DNA of 64,000 bases from Nonomuraea fuscirosea (GCF_003001935.1 NZ_PVNG01000009.1:1-64000), one strand, 5' to 3'. Shown: positions 1-9,139, counted from the first letter of the stretch. Program-made: numbers and translations. The notes: a model not told the origin generated them from the sequence alone.

Positions 1-1388
1 ATGATCCGCTTGTGCAGCTCGTCCTCCATGCGGAGCAGGCGCTGCGACTCCTCCTCGGTCAGCTTGAAGACCGGGATGCCGGTGGCGGTCGCCAGAACCT
101 CGGCGATCAGCTCCTCGGTGACGACGTCTTCGGCGGACGAGCCGGCCGGCGCGGTCATCCGGTGGATGCGCAGCCGCGCTCCAGCCTCGTCGATGAGGTC
201 GATCGCCTTGTCGGGAAGGAAGCGGTCGCTGACGTAGCGGTCGGCCAGCCGCGCGGCGGCGATCAGAGCGTCGTCGGTGATCGAGACGGCGTGATGGGTT
301 TCGTAGTGCTTGCGCAGACCCTTGAGCATCTCGATCGTGTGGCTGAGCGAGGGCTCGGTGACGAGAACCGGTTGGAAGCGGCGGGCGAGGGCGGCGTCCT
401 TCTCGAAGTGCCTGCGGTGCTCGTCGAGCGTGGTCGCGCCGATCGTCTGCAGCTCGCCGCGCGCCAGCATCGGCTTGAGGATGCTGGCGGCATCGATCGA
501 GCCCTCGGCGGCGCCCGCGCCCACGAGTGTATGCAGCTCGTCGATGAACAGGATGATGTCGCCGCGCGTGCGGATCTCCTTGAGCACCTTCTTCAGGCGC
601 TCCTCGAAGTCACCGCGGTAGCGCGAGCCGGCCACCAGGGCGCCGAGGTCGAGCGTGTAGAGCTGCTTGTCCTTCAGCGTCTCGGGCACCTCGCCCCTGA
701 CGATCTTCTGCGACAGGCCTTCGACGACGGCGGTCTTGCCGACGCCGGGCTCGCCGATGAGAACGGGGTTGTTCTTGGTCCTCCTGGACAGGACCTGCAT
801 GACCCGCTCGATCTCCTGCTCACGGCCGATGACCGGATCCAGCTCGCCGTCGCGGGCGGCCTGGGTCAGGTTGCGGCCGAACTGATCGAGTGTTCCGGGG
901 GAGGGCCGGTTCGAGTCGGGAAGGGCGAAGGGCGTCTCCGGCCGGCTGCCCTCGCGCCCGGAAAGGGAGCGCAGGATCCAGGTCCGGATCCGCCCGGGGT
1001 CGGCCTGAAGATTGATCAGCACCTGAGTGGCCACGCCCTGACCTTCGGCGATGAGCCCGAGCAGAATGTGCTCGGTGCCGACGTAGCCATGACCCAGCTG
1101 CACGGACTCACGGAGCGACAGCTCCAGGACCTTCTTGGCCCGCAGGGTGAACGGAATCTGTCCGGGCTCGGTGGGCCGGCCCTGGCCGATGATCTCCTCG
1201 ACCTGCTGGCGCACACCCTCAAGACTGACGCCCAGGCTCTCCAGAGCCTTGGCGGCCACACCGCTCCCTTCATGGATCAGGCCGAGCAGGATGTGCTCGG
1301 TGCCGATGAAATTGTGGTTGAGCGTCCTGGCCTCCTCCTGTGCCAGGACGACGGAACGCCTCGCTTGGTCGGTGAACTTCTCGAACAT
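1..1388 (-). CDS. clpC: ClpC-like AAA+ unfoldase, N-terminal part (runs off window start)
   Basis: Partial gene; about 462 codons are present and the C-terminal AAA+ module lies outside the window. The start is the ATG at 1388 preceded by an AGGAGG ribosome site; the protein opens MFEKFTDQARRSVVLAQEEA. Two Clp_N repeats are visible, each with the signature GTEHILLGLI, followed by the first nucleotide-binding domain with Walker A GEPGVGKTAVVEGL, a Walker B ending ILFIDELHTL and the GAGAAEGSIDA segment. The last residues seen belong to the middle domain (KLTEEESQRLLRMEDEL). Family knowledge: ClpC hexamers unfold substrates for ClpP. The second Clp_N repeat and the following linker (VLINLQADPGRIRTWIL) differ from the canonical housekeeping ClpC as I remember it, so this may be a paralogue. 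Confidence 0.93.
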   Translation of the reverse strand, partial: MFEKFTDQARRSVVLAQEEARTLNHNFIGTEHILLGLIHEGSGVAAKALESLGVSLEGVRQQVEEIIGQGRPTEPGQIPFTLRAKKVLELSLRESVQLGHGYVGTEHILLGLIAEGQGVATQVLINLQADPGRIRTWILRSLSGREGSRPETPFALPDSNRPSPGTLDQFGRNLTQAARDGELDPVIGREQEIERVMQVLSRRTKNNPVLIGEPGVGKTAVVEGLSQKIVRGEVPETLKDKQLYTLDLGALVAGSRYRGDFEERLKKVLKEIRTRGDIILFIDELHTLVGAGAAEGSIDAASILKPMLARGELQTIGATTLDEHRRHFEKDAALARRFQPVLVTEPSLSHTIEMLKGLRKHYETHHAVSITDDALIAAARLADRYVSDRFLPDKAIDLIDEAGARLRIHRMTAPAGSSAEDVVTEELIAEVLATATGIPVFKLTEEESQRLLRMEDELHKRI

Positions 1389-1934
1389 CTCGAGCCTCCT
1401 GGCGGGGCGGAACATGCCGGACGGGCGTGGCCTGGACCGTTTCCGGTCGACGATGGTCCACGTCAGGGCACCGTCAGGAGTTCCCGGGACGTGGACATGG
1501 TCGGCCACTGTCAGCGGAGCGCCTTGCCGGCGGGGCGCACGGGCTCGGTTCCGAGCCGTGCTCGTTCGCCGGGGATTCTGTGCCGGCCGTCGCGCCGGCA
1601 GTGGGTCCCCCGGTCGTTTCACACGTACCACGGAACGGGCGGTGTGATCACCGCTCGACATCGTCCGGCGTACTGAGTCCGCCGAGCTGTGGCCTTCGCA
1701 TGACGCTGCGTGGGCGAACTCGTCGGGCTCCGGTAGCTAACCTGCCTGTTTACCAGCTTAGTCCTCATTGTGGTGATTGCCGCCAATTCAGCCGCCGGCC
1801 GAACGCAGAGGCGGACTGACACGCGCCGGGCGGTCGGCGGGATCGCGGAACGACCTCGACAAGACGTCACGCCGAGTGCATTATCGGAACCAGATCCCGC
1901 ATCGCGGTACTAACCCCCCATGAAAGGAGGAGGC
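1389..1934. other. Divergent intergenic region with two hairpin-forming inverted repeats
   Basis: This 546-base stretch separates the clpC-like gene (leftward) from the carrier gene (rightward), and I see no convincing coding sequence. It contains an inverted repeat at 1537-1561 (GCACG-GGCTCGG, TT, CCGAGCC-GTGC, one bulged base) and a perfect 7-base repeat at 1581-1600 (TGCCGGC, 6 bases, GCCGGCA). Both lie 150 to 210 bases upstream of clpC and could be operators or mRNA leader structures. I did not find a HAIR-type or CtsR-type heat-shock operator. The region 1735-1780 is locally AT-richer and is the likeliest promoter area. Confidence 0.5.
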
Positions 1935-3311
1935 GTGGAGTTGACCGTCTGGTCGTTGGTTGGCGATCTCGGCATCATCTGCACCCTGCTCGTCCTCGCC
2001 CAGATCCTGCGTGCCAAGGTGCGCCTGTTCCAGGTGCTGTTCCTGCCGGCCAGCATCACGGCCGGCCTGGCCGGGCTGCTGCTCGGGCCCAATGCCCTGG
2101 ACGTGCTGCCGTTCTCCGAGGCGATCGGGCAGTACCCCGGCGTGCTCATCGTGCTGATCATGAGCGCCGTCCCGCTCGGGCACGCGCTGCGGGGCGGGCG
2201 GCGGATGGCGGCCCGGGTCGGAGCGCTCTACTCGTACTCGCAGGCGGGCGAGGTGTTCATGTGGGGCCTCGGGCTGGCGTTCGGGCTGGCCCTGCTGGGA
2301 CCGCTGTGGGGGGTGCCCGACGGGTTCGGGCTGCTGCTCGCGCTGAGCTGGGCGGGCGGGTTCGGCACCGCGGCGGCGGCCGGGTCGGCGTTCGAGGCGC
2401 GCGGCTGGCAGGACGCCACCTCGCTCGGCTACACCGCCGCCACCATGGGCGTGGTCGTCTGCATCGTGGGCGGGCTGATCATCACCAAGTGGGCCGCGCG
2501 CAAGGGCGAGGCCGGCTCCCTCACCCGCTTCGACGAACTGCCCGACGAGCTGCGGACCGGCGTGGTGCCCGAGGCGGATCGCCGCCCGATCGGCACCGGC
2601 ACGCTGTCGTCGAACTCGCTGGAGTCGCTCACGCTGCACCTCGGGCTGATCCTCATCCCGGCCGTCGCCGGGTACTTCCTCGGCCAGTACCTGACCCAGC
2701 TCTGGCCGGACATCTCCATCCCCGTGTTCGCGCTGGGCTTCCTCGCGGGGCTGGCGCTCCAGGGCGTCATCACGCTCACCCGTACCGAAAGGCACGTGGA
2801 CCGGGAGACGGTCACCACGCTCAGCAGCACGTTCTCCGACCTGCTGGTCGCCTTCGCCATCACCTCGATCGTGCCGCGGGTGATCGCGGACAACGCCGTG
2901 CCGCTGGCCGTGCTCCTGGTGTTCGGGCTGGTCTACTGCGTGGTGCTGCTGCGGTACGTCACGCCGCTGTTCTTCCGTACCCGCTGGTTCGAGCGCGCCA
3001 TCTTCACCTGGGGCTGGATGACCGGCTCGGTCGCCACGGGCATCGCGCTGCTGCGCATCGTGGACCCGCGCAACCGCAGCCGCACGCTGGAGGACTTCGG
3101 CCTCGCCTACCTGGGCGTCGCCCCGGTCGAGATCCTGCTGATCACCACGGCGCCGATCGTCGTCACCGCCGGGTTCGCCTGGGGCCTGGCCGGCGCGTGC
3201 GTCGCGTTCGGCGTCGTCACGCTCGTCCTCGCGCGGGTGTTCGGCTGGTGGGGCCTGCCCGCCGCGGCCGGCGCCGAGGAGGAGCCCGCGCCGCAGGAGG
3301 CGCCGCGATGA
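1935..3311 (+). CDS. GltS-type sodium/carboxylate symporter family membrane protein
   Basis: Integral membrane carrier of 458 residues with about 10-12 hydrophobic segments. The segment AGGFGTAAAAGSAFEARGW followed by a helix with VVCIVGGLIIT matches the pore-loop region of the glutamate/sodium symporter (GltS, ESS) family, and the N-terminal PASITAGLAGLLLGPNALDVLP is also typical. An in-frame ATG at 1920 exists, but the ribosome site AAAGGAGG (1923-1930) lies inside that extension, so GTG at 1935 (or TTG at 1941) is the likely start. The stop overlaps the aminotransferase start as ATGA, so the two are translationally coupled. Substrate is unknown; an organic anion or amino acid used by the linked aminotransferase and ThDP enzymes is inferred. 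Confidence 0.78.
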   Translation: MELTVWSLVGDLGIICTLLVLAQILRAKVRLFQVLFLPASITAGLAGLLLGPNALDVLPFSEAIGQYPGVLIVLIMSAVPLGHALRGGRRMAARVGALYSYSQAGEVFMWGLGLAFGLALLGPLWGVPDGFGLLLALSWAGGFGTAAAAGSAFEARGWQDATSLGYTAATMGVVVCIVGGLIITKWAARKGEAGSLTRFDELPDELRTGVVPEADRRPIGTGTLSSNSLESLTLHLGLILIPAVAGYFLGQYLTQLWPDISIPVFALGFLAGLALQGVITLTRTERHVDRETVTTLSSTFSDLLVAFAITSIVPRVIADNAVPLAVLLVFGLVYCVVLLRYVTPLFFRTRWFERAIFTWGWMTGSVATGIALLRIVDPRNRSRTLEDFGLAYLGVAPVEILLITTAPIVVTAGFAWGLAGACVAFGVVTLVLARVFGWWGLPAAAGAEEEPAPQEAPR

Positions 3312-4603
3312 GCGTCTGGCACCCGATGTCCGGGTACGACCCGCAGGCCCGCAGAACGGTCATGGTGTCGGGGGAGGGGTGCTGGGTCACCGACGACACC
3401 GGCCGCCGCTACCTCGACGCCAAGTCGGGCCTGTGGTGCGTGAACGCCGGCTACGGCCGCGACGAGCTGGCCGACGCGGCCCGCGACCAGCTCAGGACGC
3501 TGCCGTACTATCCGCTGACCGACTCCCACCTGCCCGCGCAGCGGCTGGCGGCCCGGCTGGGGGAGTGGCTCGGCGAGGACTACGTGTTCTTCTTCTCCAA
3601 CTCCGGCTCCGAGGCCAACGAGGTCGCCTTCAAGATCGCCCGGCAGTACCACCAGCAGTGCGGCGAGCCGTACCGTCAGAAGATCGTCTCCAGCTACCGC
3701 GCCTATCACGGCCAGACCCCCGGCGCGCTGGCCGCCACCGGGCAGAACCAGCGCAAGCTCGGCTACGAGCCGCTGCCCGCCGGGTTCCTGCACGTCGCGC
3801 CGCCGGACCCGTACCGCTGCCATCTGTGCGAGGGCGGCTGCACGCTGCGGTGCGCGGGCGAGGTGGAGCGGGTGCTGCGGTTCGAGCTGCCGGAGACCGT
3901 GGCCGCCGTCATCGCCGAGCCGGTGATCAGCGGCGGCGGCGTGATCGTGCCGCCGGCCGGCTACCTGGCCGCCGTGGCCGCGATCTGCGCGCGCTCCGGC
4001 GCGCTCCTCATCGTGGACGAGGCCGTCTGCGGTTTCGGCCGTACGGGCCGGCGCTTCGGGCACCAGCACTCCGGCATCGTGCCGGACATCGTCACCATGG
4101 CCAAGGCCGTCGCGAACGGTTACTTCCCGATCGCCGTCACGGCCGTCCGCCGTGAGATCCACGAACGTTTCGCCGCCACCGGGCAGGGCCGGCTGCGGCA
4201 CATCAACACCTTCGGCGGCCACCCCGCGGCCTGCGCCGTCGCGCTGCGCACCATGGACATCATGGACGGCGAGGACCTGCCCGCCCGGGCGGCCGGGAAC
4301 GCGCTGGCGCGGCGGCTGAAACCGCTGCTCGCCCTGCCCCAGGTGGGCGAGGTGCGCGGGCTCGGCCTGCTGGCCGGCGTCGAGCTGGTCGAGGACCGGG
4401 TGTCCAGGCGGCCCGTCGCCGCCGACGTCACCCGGCGCGTCGTCGCGGCGTGCCGGGAGCGCGGCGTCATCGTCGGCATGAACGCCAACACCGCCGCGGG
4501 CCTGTCGAACGTGGTCATGGCGGGTCCGCCGCTGGTCGCGGGCGAGGAGGAGCTGGATCTCCTGGCGACGACGCTGGAAGAGGCGATCAGGGAGGTGCTG
4601 TGA
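3308..4603 (+). CDS. PLP-dependent class III aminotransferase (omega-amino acid/taurine-pyruvate type)
   Basis: A 431-residue fold-type I aminotransferase. Visible motifs are the PLP phosphate-binding SNSGSEANE, the cofactor aspartate in LLIVDEAVCGFGRTG, the Schiff-base lysine K266 in TMAKAVANGYFP, and the C-terminal FGGHPAACA. The class usually moves a terminal amino group from an omega-amino acid or diamine to pyruvate or 2-oxoglutarate. The insertion CHLCEGGCTLRCAGE holds four cysteines (C-x2-C-x3-C-x3-C) and could bind a metal. It is translationally coupled to the upstream carrier (ATGA), suggesting that the carrier imports its substrate. Taurine-pyruvate or beta-alanine-pyruvate specificity is possible but cannot be fixed by reading. 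Confidence 0.88.
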   Translation: MSVWHPMSGYDPQARRTVMVSGEGCWVTDDTGRRYLDAKSGLWCVNAGYGRDELADAARDQLRTLPYYPLTDSHLPAQRLAARLGEWLGEDYVFFFSNSGSEANEVAFKIARQYHQQCGEPYRQKIVSSYRAYHGQTPGALAATGQNQRKLGYEPLPAGFLHVAPPDPYRCHLCEGGCTLRCAGEVERVLRFELPETVAAVIAEPVISGGGVIVPPAGYLAAVAAICARSGALLIVDEAVCGFGRTGRRFGHQHSGIVPDIVTMAKAVANGYFPIAVTAVRREIHERFAATGQGRLRHINTFGGHPAACAVALRTMDIMDGEDLPARAAGNALARRLKPLLALPQVGEVRGLGLLAGVELVEDRVSRRPVAADVTRRVVAACRERGVIVGMNANTAAGLSNVVMAGPPLVAGEEELDLLATTLEEAIREVL

Positions 4604-4711
4604 GCGTGGCCGGGGAGGTGCCGCGCGATCACAGAGGTGCTCTGAGCGAACGCCGGTGAGGGGGCTGCCGATGACGGTCAAGCCGCGGGTTAGCAATGGC
4701 AGACTGGTCAC

Positions 4712-5563
4712 GTGAACACGGATCCGCCGGAGCGAAACTCGGAGTCGATCCAGAGCATCGAGCGGGCCGCCGCGATCCTGGAGGCCGTGGCCGCCGGAGA
4801 CGGTCACGGCCGCCGCCTGATCGACATCGCCGCCGACACCGGCCTGCGCAAGGCGACCGCCCACCGCATCCTGGGCACCCTCGCCCAGGTCGGGCTGGTC
4901 GAGCAGGACGAGCGTACCAGCCGGTTCTCCCTCGGGCTGCGCCTGTTCTCGCTCGGCATGGCCGCCGCCAACCGCTACGGCCTGGCCGACCTGGCCAGCG
5001 AGTGCATGCTGCGGCTGGCCGAGCGCACCCACGACACCGTCTACCTCACCATCCGCAGCGGCTACGAGGCGGTGTGCGTGGACCGGGTGACCGGCGGGTT
5101 CCCCATCAAGACGCTCAGCCTCAACGTCGGCGACCGCCGCCCGCTCGGTGTCGGCGCGGGCAACCTGGCCATGCTGGCCGGGCTGCCCGACGACGAGATC
5201 CGCACGATCGTGGCGGCCAACGCCCCGCAATATCCGCACTTCGGCAAGCTCGACTCGGCGACGATCATGGCCGTGGTCGAGGAGAGCCGCGAGCTGGGGT
5301 ACGCGTTCAACGACCGGCTGATCCTGGCCGGGATGAGGGCCGTCGGCGTGCCGGTGCTGGGGCACGACGGGCGGCCGGTGGCGGCGCTCAGCGTGGCCGC
5401 GATCACCGAGCGCATGTCGCCCGCCCGCCGCGCCGACATCGTCGCCTGGCTCGCCGAGGAGGCCAAGGCGCTCAACGAGCGGCTGCGTGAGGCGATCGGC
5501 AAGGTCACCGAGTCCCGCGTACGCCGCCTCGCGGGCGACCAGCCCGCCTCTACGGTCCGGTGA
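4712..5563 (+). CDS. IclR family transcriptional regulator
   Basis: A 283-residue one-component regulator. Residues about 12-75 form the winged helix-turn-helix (SIQSIERAAAILEAV ... LRKATAHRILGTLAQVGLV), followed by the GAF-like effector domain with the family signature GMRAVGVPVLGHDGRPVAALSV. The start is GTG at 4712 with no clear ribosome site, so the message may be leaderless. It sits between the carrier/aminotransferase pair and the convergent metabolic operon 9079-5550, whose stop it overlaps by 14 bases. A candidate IclR-type operator (9140-9154) lies at the head of that operon, so control of the whole cluster by this protein is the natural inference. Confidence 0.93.
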   Translation: MNTDPPERNSESIQSIERAAAILEAVAAGDGHGRRLIDIAADTGLRKATAHRILGTLAQVGLVEQDERTSRFSLGLRLFSLGMAAANRYGLADLASECMLRLAERTHDTVYLTIRSGYEAVCVDRVTGGFPIKTLSLNVGDRRPLGVGAGNLAMLAGLPDDEIRTIVAANAPQYPHFGKLDSATIMAVVEESRELGYAFNDRLILAGMRAVGVPVLGHDGRPVAALSVAAITERMSPARRADIVAWLAEEAKALNERLREAIGKVTESRVRRLAGDQPASTVR

Positions 5564-6443
5564 CCCCGCCTGCGATCGGGGTGCTCCAGCGCTCCGACGA
5601 CAACGCCTCAAGGTAGGCGTCCTGGAGCGTGGACAGCACGGGGCCGGGCTCGCCGCCGCCGATCCTGCGCCCGTCGACCTCCACCACCGGCACGAGACCG
5701 CCCGCCGTGCTGGTGAGGAAGACCTCGTCGGCGGTGTAGGCGTCGTACAGCTCAAGGTCGGTCTCGTCCACCTGGCGGCCCAACTCCGCGGCCAGCCGCA
5801 GGACCGTGTCCCGGGTGACGCCGCGCAGCACGTCGTGCCGCGGCGTCCGCAGCACCCCGTCCGTGACGACGAAGACGTTGAAGCCGGGCGCCTCGCACAC
5901 CCGGCCGTGCACGTCCAGCATCAGCGCCTGGTCGGCGCCGGCGGCCCTGGCCTCGATCCGCGCCATGACCAGGTTGAGGTAGTTCAGGCTCTTCACGTGC
6001 GCGTCGAGGACCTGCCCCGGCGGCCGGCGGATCGCGACGGTCTTCACCCGCAGCCCGGTCGCGGATGAGCGGTCGATGTATGGTCGAGCCATGATGACGA
6101 GGTTCGGCACGCACCCGGTGGGATCCATCAGCGGCGTGCCGTTCGAGCCGCGCGTCAGGATCCACTTGACGTAGGCGTCGGCCAGCCCGTTCGCGCGCAC
6201 CGTCATCATGACCAGCTCCTTCAGCCGCTCCCCGGAGACGGGACAGTCCAGGGCGACGGCCGCGCACGACCTCAGGAAGCGTCGTACGTGGTCGTCCAGC
6301 CGGAAGAGTCGGCCGCGCCAGGCGAGCACGGTCTCGAAGACTCCGTCACCGTAGAGCACCGCGTGGTCCAGGATCGAGATCGCGGCCTTCGCCTCGGGCA
6401 CGAACTCGCCTCCGGCGTAGGCGACGCGTTCGCCGGTGTTCAT
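5550..6443 (-). CDS. Class IV PLP aminotransferase (branched-chain/D-amino-acid transaminase family)
   Basis: A 297-residue fold-type IV PLP enzyme, the usual length of IlvE, D-alanine transaminase and aminodeoxychorismate lyase. Motifs include ISILDHAVLYGDGVFET, the probable PLP lysine in VLDAHVKSLNYLNLVMARIEA, and the C-terminal DEVFLTSTAGGLVPV. The start is set at ATG 6443, with a GGAAGGATGAG ribosome site just upstream; an in-frame ATG at 6455 is the alternative. It is the last gene of the leftward operon after the ThDP enzyme (23-base gap), so it probably acts on the same pathway. Two transaminases of different folds in one cluster are notable. The exact substrate and its stereochemistry are unknown. 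Confidence 0.88.
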   Translation of the reverse strand: MNTGERVAYAGGEFVPEAKAAISILDHAVLYGDGVFETVLAWRGRLFRLDDHVRRFLRSCAAVALDCPVSGERLKELVMMTVRANGLADAYVKWILTRGSNGTPLMDPTGCVPNLVIMARPYIDRSSATGLRVKTVAIRRPPGQVLDAHVKSLNYLNLVMARIEARAAGADQALMLDVHGRVCEAPGFNVFVVTDGVLRTPRHDVLRGVTRDTVLRLAAELGRQVDETDLELYDAYTADEVFLTSTAGGLVPVVEVDGRRIGGGEPGPVLSTLQDAYLEALSSERWSTPIAGGVTGP

Positions 6444-6466
6444 GTCACTGCTCATCCTTCCTGCGC

Positions 6467-8224
6467 TCAGGCCGGGCGGTCGCCCGGCTGGAGCGTGAGC
6501 GTGCGGTTGTCCGTGCCGGGCAGCATCCGGCCGGGGTCGCGGGTCACCACGACGTCGACCACGCTCGGCGCGTCGCGGGCCGCCATCGCCTTCAGCAGGG
6601 CGGGTCGCAGCTCGTCCGGATGCTCGACCCGGTGCCCGTGACAGCCGAAGCTCCCGGCCAGCTCCGCGTAGTCCGTCTCGGCAAGGTCGGCGGACTGGTA
6701 GTGGCCCGCGCCGTAGACGGCGTGCTGGAGCGCCTTGACGTATCCGGAGGCGGCGTTGTTGACGACCACGAGGGTGAAGGCGACACCGGCGCGGCGGGCG
6801 GTCTCCAGGTCGCCGACGGTCATGTTGAGCCCGCCGTCGCCGGTGATGCTCACGACCGGGGCCCCGGTGCCGCGCACGGCCAGGGCGGCGCCGAGCGCAC
6901 CCGGCAGGCCGTACCCGATGGAGGCGAAGCCGCGGTCGGCGACGAATCCCCGGCCCGCCCGCTTGGTGTCGTACAGCAGCCCGGCCCAGTGGCTGGCGAA
7001 GCCGCCGTCGGCGACCAGCACCCCGTCCTCGGGCATGGTCCGGTTGAGCTCGCCGATCAACCGGCCCATGTCGATCGGCACCTCGTCGCTCTCGTAGCGG
7101 GCCCGCGCGTCGCGCGCCCACGCGGCGCGCCGTCGCCGCACCTCCAGCAGGTACGCCGCCCGGTCGTCGGACGGCGCGCTGGGCTCCAGCGCGGTGGCGA
7201 GGTCCGACAGCCCGGCGCGCGCGTCCCCCCAGAGCCCGATCGGCGTACGTGCCCAGCGGCCGATCTCCTCCGCCACGATGTCGAGGTGGATCAGCGGCGT
7301 GCCCGGCGCGGGCAGGGTGTAGCGCCTGGTGGCGATCTCGCCGAGCTTGCAGCCGACGACCAGCAGGCAGTCAGAGGACTCGATCAGCTCGTTGGCGTAC
7401 CTGCTGAACCGCCCGAACAGGCCGGCGGACAGCTCGTGCCCGCACGGGATCGCGCCCTTGCCGCTCAGCGTGTGCGCCACCGGGATGCCCGCGCCCTCCG
7501 CCAGGCGCAGCAGGGCGTCGTGGGCGCCCGACAGGTGCACGCCGCCGCCCGCGAGGATGAGCGGGCGCCGGGCCCGCGCCAGCAGCTCCGCCGCGCGGTC
7601 CACGTCGGAGGCGTCCGGCCGGGTCCGCCGGGCCGGGACGCGGGTGGTCGCGAGGTCGGCGTGGAAGTCGCCCGCCGCGAAGGCGTGCTCGGCGTGCGCG
7701 ACGTCCTCCGGCACGTCGACCACCACCGGGCCGGGACGTCCCGAGGTGGCCACCGTGTACGCCCGCCGGACCAGCTCGGGGATGCGCTCGACGGCCTCGA
7801 CGCGGATGAGCTCCTTGACAGCCGGGCGCAGGATCTCCACCTGCCTGGCCTCCTGCGTCATGTTCCGCCAGGAGTGTCCCCTATGGGTGTCGCCGGTCAG
7901 GGCGATCACCGGTACGCCCGCGTTCAGCGACTCCACCAGGGCCGTGACCAGGTTCGTGGCGCCGGGCCCGAGCGTGCCGTCGCAGATCCCCGGCCGGCCG
8001 GTCAGCCGGGCGTACGCGTCGGCCGCGAAGGCGCCGGTCCGCTCGTCGTTCACCAGGATGTGCTCCATCCCGAGGGCGCGGACGCCCTCGTAGAAGGGCA
8101 GCAGCTGGAAACCGGCCATGCCGAACATGGGGCCGGCACCGCAGATTTTGAGCATCTCCGCCAGGGCGTGCCCGCCGGAGACGGGCCGTCCGTGATCCGC
8201 ATCGCGCGTGCTGGACTCCGTCAT
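6467..8224 (-). CDS. Thiamine-diphosphate-dependent enzyme, acetolactate-synthase-like
   Basis: A 585-residue ThDP enzyme with the three-domain layout of acetolactate synthase, benzoylformate decarboxylase and relatives. The N-terminal pyrimidine-binding domain carries the probable activating glutamate E61 (VNDERTGAFAADAYARL) and the GTLGPGATNL segment. The C-terminal ThDP/Mg motif begins GDGGLNMTVGD and ends about 25 residues later with VVVNNAASGY. The family carries out decarboxylation or carboligation of 2-oxo acids. It lies 30 bases downstream of the tandem-domain protein and 23 bases upstream of the class IV aminotransferase, in one operon. An oxo acid made by one of the transaminases is a plausible substrate. 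It is not recognisably sulfoacetaldehyde acetyltransferase. Confidence 0.88.
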   Translation of the reverse strand: MTESSTRDADHGRPVSGGHALAEMLKICGAGPMFGMAGFQLLPFYEGVRALGMEHILVNDERTGAFAADAYARLTGRPGICDGTLGPGATNLVTALVESLNAGVPVIALTGDTHRGHSWRNMTQEARQVEILRPAVKELIRVEAVERIPELVRRAYTVATSGRPGPVVVDVPEDVAHAEHAFAAGDFHADLATTRVPARRTRPDASDVDRAAELLARARRPLILAGGGVHLSGAHDALLRLAEGAGIPVAHTLSGKGAIPCGHELSAGLFGRFSRYANELIESSDCLLVVGCKLGEIATRRYTLPAPGTPLIHLDIVAEEIGRWARTPIGLWGDARAGLSDLATALEPSAPSDDRAAYLLEVRRRRAAWARDARARYESDEVPIDMGRLIGELNRTMPEDGVLVADGGFASHWAGLLYDTKRAGRGFVADRGFASIGYGLPGALGAALAVRGTGAPVVSITGDGGLNMTVGDLETARRAGVAFTLVVVNNAASGYVKALQHAVYGAGHYQSADLAETDYAELAGSFGCHGHRVEHPDELRPALLKAMAARDAPSVVDVVVTRDPGRMLPGTDNRTLTLQPGDRPA

Positions 8225-8254
8225 TACGCCTTTCCGTTCGATCGTCGCGTGCTT

Positions 8255-9079
8255 CTAGTACGAGGTCGCTTTCAGGACGAGGCCGACGAACTCGGGTGTG
8301 GGCATGCCCACCCGGGCCCCGAGGCGGGCCGCGGTCTCGTTCCTGGCCGAGAGCACGCCGTCGTGGTAGGTGGAGCGCCCGTCGCCCACCCGCGCGGACG
8401 TGGCCGCCACCGTGACCGCCGCTATCCCGCGCGTGTCCAGCACCGGCAGCCGCCCCAGCCCGGCCCCGTCCCTGCCGATCCCGGCGTCGTTGAAGACGGC
8501 GGCGGCCGCGGCGACGCGCAGCGCGCTGCCCGGCGTCCCGCCGAGCAGGCCGCCGTGGGAGCCCGTGACCAGCACGTCCCCTTCGTCTCCAGGACCGGCC
8601 AGGGAGGCGGAGTCGAGCGCCCACACGCGCGGCCGGCCGTCACGCAGCAGGTGCCGGCTCTCCTCCGGCCGCGCGGGCCGCGCCGCCGGGGTGCCCGCCC
8701 GGGCGAGGGCGCGCACCGCCTCCGAGCAGGGCATGCCGGGCGCGCATCCCAGCGCACGCGCGGGCGCGTTGACGTACGAGATCGTCCCGTGCCGCAGCGC
8801 GTCGCCCCCGTCCCCGATGCGCGCCGTCAGATGGCTCACGGCGGCGGCCGGTACGCCCAGCGCTTCGAGGTGGTCCAGGCCGGCGACTCCGGCCCGGTCG
8901 AGCCCGACGCCCGCGTCGTTGAACACGATCGCCCGGACGCCGGCCCGCGCCGCCAGCCGGGCCGGGTAACGCCCGCCGTGCGAGCCGACGACCACGACGG
9001 CGGCACGGTGCCCGTCGCCGAGTTCCGTCGCGCTGTCGACGACGGCCGGTTCGCTCCCGGGCGGGGTGGACATCCTCAC
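8255..9079 (-). CDS. Unrecognised protein built from two tandem copies of one domain
   Basis: A 274-residue protein that I cannot assign to a named family. It is an internal duplication: the first half (about 27-125) and second half (about 168-270) share the same ordered motifs at a spacing of 141-143 residues. These are GSHGG at 32-36 and 173-177, VFNDAG ending at 57 and 200, ARIGDGG/ARVGDGR at 86-92 and 229-235, and then ISYVNAPARALGCAPGM versus LSARNETAARLGARVGM. The invariant histidine, aspartates and glycine-rich turns look like active-site or nucleotide-binding positions. It is the first gene of the operon with the ThDP enzyme and class IV aminotransferase, so an enzymatic role in that pathway is likely. 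Starts are GTG 9079 or ATG 9073, neither with a strong ribosome site. Confidence 0.7.
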   Translation of the reverse strand: MRMSTPPGSEPAVVDSATELGDGHRAAVVVVGSHGGRYPARLAARAGVRAIVFNDAGVGLDRAGVAGLDHLEALGVPAAAVSHLTARIGDGGDALRHGTISYVNAPARALGCAPGMPCSEAVRALARAGTPAARPARPEESRHLLRDGRPRVWALDSASLAGPGDEGDVLVTGSHGGLLGGTPGSALRVAAAAAVFNDAGIGRDGAGLGRLPVLDTRGIAAVTVAATSARVGDGRSTYHDGVLSARNETAARLGARVGMPTPEFVGLVLKATSY

Positions 9080-9139
9080 GATCCGCGGTGCCCGTACCTT
9101 GCCACGGTCACAGTTGCTCCCCTCGCCGCGACTCTCTGG

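Noticed and set aside
12..1676. Long rightward open frame across the clpC-like region
   Set aside because: It is the antisense shadow of the ClpC coding sequence; the leftward frame contains all Clp_N and Walker motifs and the ribosome site.
3107..5755. Leftward open frame of 882 codons
   Set aside because: It is antisense to the aminotransferase and IclR genes and reads as Arg/His/Pro/Gly-rich text typical of high-GC shadow frames.
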